64,000 bases of DNA, taken from Struthidea cinerea. Lineage: Eukaryota > Chordata > Aves > Passeriformes > Corcoracidae. Numbering within the stretch: the stretch's first letter is position 1; each line of letters begins with the position of its first letter. Positions 58,512 to 64,000 of this stretch are shown one piece after another. Where the stretch lies: the NCBI GenBank assembly GCA_013397865.1, contig VZTI01001770.1:1017475-1081474 (forward strand), read 5' to 3'. The notes under the pieces were generated by a model. It made no database searches. It was not told where the DNA came from and saw nothing but the letters and a program-made list of their open reading frames with translations. A program made the translations under genes and the position numbers.

Positions 58512-61500
58512 CTTGTAATAAGGCAGGCCAGAAGTTTAGGCATGGCACCAGATGTCACCTTCTACTTATCTGACCACGTTTAGAAAGGGCACATGCTGAA
58601 ACCCCTCATTTTATCATCCCTCCTAACGCTGCTGTGTCAATGGTGCCGGCCTTTCAATGTCTGTGCAACACCTCAAGTAACACTTCTGTAAACTGCCCTG
58701 CAGAGATAAAAATGCAACAGCATCCAAAACACTAAGGGGGAAAAGTATAAACCTGCCCTGATGTCAGCTTTGTCTCCCAGACCTTTGGAAAACCATACAG
58801 CTAAAGACACTCGACCTGATCTGTAACTTAACTGCAAATGCAGCTGTGAATGCATGGTAGTGCTTAAAGTGTTCTTTGCAGAGTAAATTCTTTCTTTACA
58901 TGTCAGTTGATACCATTTCTACTGCTGGGAACATCAACAAACCTCTAATTTCCTGTAGCTCAAAATTACATTGATCCACAAAGACCTTGGGAATGTTCCC
59001 CCTTTTCATTGTATTTTTATTTTCCTGGGAAGAGAGAAGGGTTCATGGTCATATATAAACAGTGCATTGAATTTCCCTTCCAAGCCCACTTTAGCAGTGC
59101 ATGGAAACACCTTCCAAAGTTCCTGCAGCCAGTGCTGCTGACTACAAATGCCTCCAGCATCCCTGAGCTGATGGGAAGGCTGGGGAGGGGCCAGCACTGT
59201 CCACTGACTCATCACCCCTGTCACTGCTGCTCTCCAGCAAGGCTCAGAGAAAAGCCTAGGGCTTTTGTCCTTGTTTATTTGCCAGCCTCCTCCAAGAAAC
59301 CTTCTTGTGTGTTCCCTGGGAGCACCTTGAAACTCTGGTGTCACAGTGGCTACAATAACACAATTTACAGTAATTCAGAAGCAAGTTAATTAGCTACAAA
59401 TATATGCGAAATTCACTTACCACATCACTGAGATTTGTGAAATCTTTGCATCCAGTCTCTTATTTTCTTATTCCCCTGTTCTGCCTGATTAACACACGAT
59501 GCATTTTCTTCTGTCTTGAGGTTAGATGCCTGAACCTTTTCCACAGTAAATTACAAACAATTCACATTTCTTGAGTTAACACTCATTGTTTCACTTAGAA
59601 AGAAAAAAACCAACAAACACTTCATAAGTCTCAGGTCTTTTATTTCCCATGAAATCAAATAATCACCAGTGCAGGCTGATCCCAAAATCTCATCTACTTC
59701 CACGCGTTTGAAAAAATTATTTCACAAATTTGGGTCAAATGCTGTTTTAAGATTAATAAGTGATTTACTGTTGACCTTGGGTAGCCAGAATTCTATTTTG
59801 TATCTCTACCAGGTTAGCAAATTTGAAACAATCCCCATCTGCCATCCACCAGCTAATTATGCCTCTGTTTGCTACCATTAGTTAATAGTAACTATAAACT
59901 GGAAAGATTTCCATTTAGCTTTACTTACATAATTTGGGAAAATTATTTGTAGCAAGGAAGTAAAACCAGAAAGGGACCAAAGGAACAAGGAGGAAACAGG
60001 AGGAATTCACTGTGTCACCAATTACATGACACAACTGGGCACCTTCCCAGCACTAGTCCCTACACCAGGAACTAAGTGCAGCTAGTGCTGCTTATGGATA
60101 ACACTCCATATGGACAACACTCAGCACTTTATCACGGGTGAAAAAACACGTTTGTGATGTCCACATAGGCACTATACACACATGGATTTCTAAATGGAAA
60201 TTCTGGGAGGAAATTAGGCAGCTGTGCTCAAACCCAAGCTCAGTATCACACTTGTATCTAAACCATGAATGTGAGCTGTACCCAAAATGTTGCCCATATG
60301 TTACTTATTTGCCAAGGGATTTGAGGGAAAGAAGGTTAAGTGGTACATTCAGACAAGCTCTGATAATTCATGTGTGGAGCAGACACAAAAATAAGGAGCA
60401 GCAGTTGTATGGCTGGAGGCAAAGGGGAGAGAGAGAAATGGAAAGAGGGAAGCAAGAGGCCTACAGCTGAATCATGCCCGGTCTCCCCATCTTTCTTGGT
60501 TTTAAGAGAATCCTTGGATGTGGAAAAACAGTTTCATTTGCCAGCTTGTCATTAAATGCCAGTCTGTGCCAATGACTACTACAAAGAGCAGGTAACTTTC
60601 AGTAATTCCTACAAAAGGAGGCAATAGTGTTACTGAAAGTATCCCATACATCTCCCTCACCTGATTTTCCGATACTTCCTCCTCCCATGCCCACTCCCCA
60701 AAATGAAACAAATTAGAAACAAACAAAAAAAAATCTAACTATATTTAGAAAGAGTAACAAGCCATCCTTGACTTACTATTTTTCTGACTGACCCTAAACC
60801 TCCAGCATCTCATGTTCTGTTCCATCACACAGGTGGGAAGCCACTGTGACACTTCATTCAGGGTGGAATCACACTAGTTTAGAACCACTGAGCATCATAA
60901 ATACGATGCTAATTAAATGGGTGGGGAGCACGGGAGAGACCACACAAAAAAACCACAGAACCCCAATGATTTCTATGAATAAATGCCCAAAATTCAAATT
61001 CCACAGCTAGCAACTTCAGAGAAGCTCCTCTGACTCCCTGCAAATTTCTTTTCAGCAGAAATATTAATTAAGGTGGGTTGTTTTTTTGCTTTGCACACAG
61101 GAAATTCCCTCTGCATCTGCCACTCAGAGTGATTCTTTCATTTTCAGGAACAGGAATTTAAAGGAATCCCTGAAGCATATCAGAGCTGGGCTTGTGCTAA
61201 GTATCAACCGTACTTATTTTTTAAAAGATTTTATTTGTCTTATTTAAAACATGAACACTAACTCAAGACTTGCTATCATTTTGCCTCTGCATCGCTACGA
61301 CAACTGAAGAAGTTAATGGAATACATAAAATACCGCAATAAACCCAAGTTTGCCCCCCAGCATTTCAAGTTCTCTTTCTAAATTAGTTCAGGGAAACAGC
61401 AATTGGGTCACTCTCATTTTAGATCTCCCAACAGCAAAAAGGCAGATTTCCCTGATTTTGGTAAAGAAGCCTAAATTGTTGGTTAATTAACAAAGCCATT

Positions 61501-62132
61501 TAACTTTAGAAGTCAATCAAGTCCCAGAAGTGAATGTCAAAGTTACCTTGAGTCAAGAGAACTATAAAGGAATAAAACAAGGTTTTATCAATATCACTAT
61601 GGCACAAACATGTAGAAGAATACAGCCCTTTACTCCAAACATGGAAGAAAGAATTTCAGAGGTTGAGAGTTGAAAGCAAAATTGCCAATACCTTCAGATA
61701 CTTCTGTCATGATCAGGGCCACAGTGATTACTTTTTCTCTCCCAATCACAGAGGGGAAGATAAAACACACCTCTGATTTTTTAATTTTTCTTTTTAAATA
61801 AAAGAAGGGTCATTCAGGTTGAAAGTTGTACAGCTGGTTAGAAGCAGTACTAACATTAGCCACAAAGCAGGACAAGTTTAAACAGTCACAGGATCTCACA
61901 CACTGATGCCAATAAAGCCTCATTGCTTTGTAGCACCCAGGAGAGCAAAACCAGCCAGATACCTGAGGAATGCACAAATCCCAGGAGCAAACTGGAGTGT
62001 GCAAGGAAGGGACATAAAACCTCCACAGACAACTCTTCTGGGGCTGCTGAGGGTCCGAATGCCTCACCAAAGGGCTTCTTTTGCTTCTCCCTGGACAACC
62101 TTACCAAAAATGTTAATACTGAAACTGCTCAC
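58512..62132. other. Non-coding stretch, no gene seen
   Basis: No gene is recognised. There is a 10-bp palindrome GTTAATTAAC (61482-61491) and short A runs near 60.72 kb. If the 62.1-62.8 kb candidate is a real minus-strand gene, this would be its intron or 3' portion, but I could not identify a third exon. Confidence 0.45.
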
Positions 62133-62180
62133 CAGCACAACGTACCCGGCCATGCCGAAGGACTCCATGAACATTGTGAT
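62133..62180 (-). CDS. Candidate first coding exon of an unidentified small or membrane protein (partial)
   Basis: On the minus strand the acceptor TGTTTATTATCCCCCAG leads into 48 nt and then a consensus donor, GTGAGC (62127-62132). The exon reads I T, then an ATG with A at -3, giving MFMESFGMAGYVVL with no stop. The frame leaves the exon in phase 0. The glycine- and valine-rich hydrophobic end could begin a membrane segment or signal anchor. Four CpG or CpG-derived words in 48 bp contrast with the CpG-poor surroundings. A GC-box promoter and exon-1-like segment lie just upstream. I do not recognise the family, and no further exon was found downstream. Confidence 0.33.
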
Positions 62181-62487
62181 CTGGGGGATAATAAACAGTA
62201 ACTTAAGGACACACAGAAACACACGGCCTTTTCTATACAATACTTCTAGATTTGCTAAGGACAATTTTGTCTAAAATCCATCCATATCTACCAGTGCTCT
62301 TCTGAGTGTACAAGTTATACCCATATTGTTTTGGGGCTTTATTGTTATTTTTACACAAACCCCCTCAGAGGACTAAGTGGGCTGAGCAGGTTAAAATAAA
62401 GATTGAAATTGTAAGCCCTCTGACAACAGAAAGTAACACGTTCTCAAACACCATGACCGGGGAAGGGTATGAGGAGCCCCAGCTCAC
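62181..62487 (-). other. Putative intron 1 (307 bp)
   Basis: If the flanking exons are correct, this intron begins GTGAGC (62482-62487 on the minus strand) and ends CCCCCAG (62181-62187). Its length is ordinary for a short avian intron. It contains no recognisable repeat. An open frame runs through part of it but has no recognisable content. Confidence 0.3.
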
Positions 62488-62740
62488 CTGACGTGGCCCA
62501 GCAGACGTTGATTCCCCTTCACGGGAACATTCCGGCCCAGTCTTCCCACAACTCTGAAGGGAAAAAATGCAGTCCAGGTGCCAGGGTCTCTGCTGGTCCA
62601 AAGACCAAGCACAATGCACAAAATATTTGCAGTAGAAGCAGCCAAAAATGCCTCGGCAAGCAGCGGGGGCTCTGTGGGCGCCGTGAGGGGACGCAGCACT
62701 GGGCGTGGCCCCAGCAGCCCCTCAGCCTCTCCACAGGGGC
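62488..62740 (-). other. Putative first exon (mostly 5' UTR) of the same candidate gene
   Basis: This segment is downstream of the GC-box/YY1 element on the minus strand and ends CGTCAG/GTGAGC, a perfect donor. It is richer in GC and CpG than its surroundings. Two frames are open into the donor. The frame that joins the ATG of the next exon reads STSAGPRQ before it but has no upstream ATG that I could find, which suits an untranslated leader. The transcription start is not determined, so the 62740 limit is an estimate. Confidence 0.3.
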
Positions 62741-62760
62741 AAAATGGCGCCCCGCCCCGA
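62739..62760. promoter_or_regulatory. GC box fused to YY1-type element (candidate core promoter)
   Basis: The plus strand reads GCAAAATGGCGCC followed by CCGCCCCGA. The first part is a close match to the YY1 core-promoter element (AAnATGGCG). The second, read on the minus strand, is GGGGCGGGGC, a perfect SP1/KLF GC box. The two overlap at GGCGCC. This pairing is typical of TATA-less CpG promoters near transcription starts. A minus-strand exon-like segment lies downstream. The YY1 orientation would also allow plus-strand or bidirectional transcription; a 46-codon plus-strand frame starts at its ATG. Confidence 0.45.
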
Positions 62761-63358
62761 GGAAAGCCTTCAAAAAACCAAACACTTAGCGCTCTTTTAC
62801 ACACTGTTTTATAGGGAAAACACGTTTCCTGGGGATTTGGCAGCAAAACATCACTGGCTGATGTGGTGTGGGATGGCGAGATAGCTTGCGTGTCCTTCTC
62901 ACCCTCACAGCAGTGAGGACTGAAGCCGCCTCACCTCAGGGCCCCACGTTTCCACAACAAAACAACTGTGAACAGCAGCTAGAAAGTGTAAAATCCAAAA
63001 TTCAGTACCCAGCGAATGCAGATGTGCAAGGAATTTTAAACAAATGCCCTGTGTGTGCACGCACAAAGAAAACCTCAAAGAAAGATCCCTTTAATGGCCA
63101 TATTGATGGGCTCTCTCTGGCTCCCATCCCACAAATCCTTCTGTGGAGGGAGTCACATCCTGAGCAATATCAGGATATCATTTAAAATGTGCATTGTTTA
63201 TCCCTCCTGATACATTATACATACAGCTCTGCTGGCTCAAAGGCAGGAGCAATCCAAGCACAGCACTTTCAATACAAAAATTCATTAGAAAACACTCCTG
63301 GTCTCAACCAAAACAGGCCATTTTTCCTTCCTTTTGGATTTCAGAAATAACCTTATGC
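62761..63358. other. Stretch upstream of the candidate promoter
   Basis: There is moderate GC near the promoter and then ordinary AT-rich sequence. A plus-strand frame at 62868-63185 (105 codons) has no recognisable domain. No CpG island of typical size is apparent. Confidence 0.4.
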
Positions 63359-63430
63359 AAAAAAAAAAAAAAANNNNNNNNNNNNNNNNNNNNNNNNNNN
63401 NNNNNNNNNNNNNNNNNNNNNAAAAAAAAA
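63359..63430. other. Assembly gap inside an A homopolymer
   Basis: Fifteen A (63359-63373), then 48 N (63374-63421), then nine A (63422-63430). The gap falls exactly within a homopolymer, which suggests that assembly failed on a long poly(A) or A-rich repeat. The true length is unknown. Any open frame running through it is meaningless. Confidence 0.97.
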
Positions 63431-64000
63431 GTGCTTACAGTTGTAATGATAAAAAATGAGGGGAAAATGGCAGTAAATAATGTAGTGCCTTTTCTGAGCA
63501 CATCAAGGGTTTTGGAGCTTCATAGGAAGGGTCTTTTCTACCTCAGTGAGCTGGCTAATATAAGGTGTCTAAATGTAGAGAAAAAGAAAATATCATCTGT
63601 CACTGCCATAACAGCAAGAAGATAAAATTATTTCTATAGACTGAAAACAGAAGTTCTCCTGAAAGAAATTGTAGCTTGAGAATTATTTTTGGAATAGTAT
63701 TCATCAAGAGGTTAAGGGGGACAAAGAAAAAAAGTGTTCATTGGGGGAAAGACACAACAAGAGAAATTAAATATTTCAAAGGCCTACTGAAATATAATTT
63801 CTAAATTGAATTAAAATTTTAGGAAATGTCACACAATTAACCTGTCATATTTTTCCTTTTCCCTGTTGTGTGGGTGACATAAAACATACAGACAATGTAG
63901 TAAGACAGAGATGTTATACAGACTGATATTGTTTCCTTTTTTTGAATTTTAATGCTATGTAAACCAAGACTTGAGACCAACTTAGGGCCAAAAGACAAGA
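63431..64000. other. AT-rich right edge
   Basis: No gene or repeat is recognised after the gap. The sequence is strongly AT-rich, with TTTAATGCTATG-type words near the end. The poly(A) before it raises the possibility of a retrotransposed tail, but no body is recognisable. Confidence 0.45.

Noticed and set aside
61482..61491. GTTAATTAAC palindrome as an HNF1 site
   Set aside because: HNF1 needs a 13-bp site with a central spacer; this is three bases too short and occurs often in AT-rich DNA.
1..64000. CRISPR array, prokaryotic operon or phage content
   Set aside because: There are no regularly spaced repeats and no dense coding. CR1 and MIR elements show that this is vertebrate DNA.

Overview
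The window looks like non-coding, intronic or intergenic DNA from a bird. Four independent fragments carry the typical 3' end of the CR1 LINE, the main retrotransposon of birds. Interspersed repeats are sparse, the base composition is moderately AT-rich, and the only gap is a short N run inside an A homopolymer. CR1 also occurs in other sauropsids, so turtle or crocodilian is not strictly excluded. I recognise no complete protein-coding gene, rRNA, tRNA, snRNA, known microRNA or CRISPR array. The many open frames of 60-270 codons look like chance: they overlap on both strands, lack recognisable domains and have no consistent splice context.

Layout. 1-4.9 kb: AT-rich DNA with an A run, an imperfect (AAC)n microsatellite and two minus-strand CR1 remnants (2795-2868, 4693-4785). 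4.9-13.4 kb: unique DNA with a TAATTA/E-box/T-box cluster near 6.28 kb and a dense transcription-factor motif cluster at 7.85-8.24 kb. 13.4-14.6 kb: a GC-richer block with a short exon-like segment bounded by good splice sites. 14.6-27.3 kb: mostly AT-rich, with an ancient MIR/CORE-SINE relic (18921-19065), a purine tract, two exon-like segments (near 21.99 and 23.73 kb) and enhancer-like stretches near 22.1 and 25.0 kb. 27.3-27.7 kb: the longest CR1 copy, with remains of the C-terminal end of ORF2 in two frames. 27.7-42.0 kb: unique DNA with a non-coding exon-like segment at 31.8 kb and AT-rich regulatory-looking blocks at 32.2, 36.7 and 39.0 kb. 42.0-57.7 kb: two more plus-strand CR1 tails, a CTCF-like motif with a full CRE 270 bp away near 45 kb, two perfect inverted repeats and several simple repeats. 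57.7-64 kb: a possible coding exon at 58.3 kb and, at 62.1-62.8 kb, the best gene candidate in the window.

That candidate is a minus-strand 5' end. It has a GC box fused to a YY1-type element, then a CpG-containing first exon ending in CAG/GTGAGC. A 307-bp intron follows, then a 48-nt exon between a good acceptor and GTGAGC, with an ATG in good context starting a short hydrophobic peptide. I could not name the gene.

I found no convincing new biological system. The features most worth testing are the 62 kb gene start, the 45 kb CTCF/CRE pair and the motif-dense non-coding blocks.
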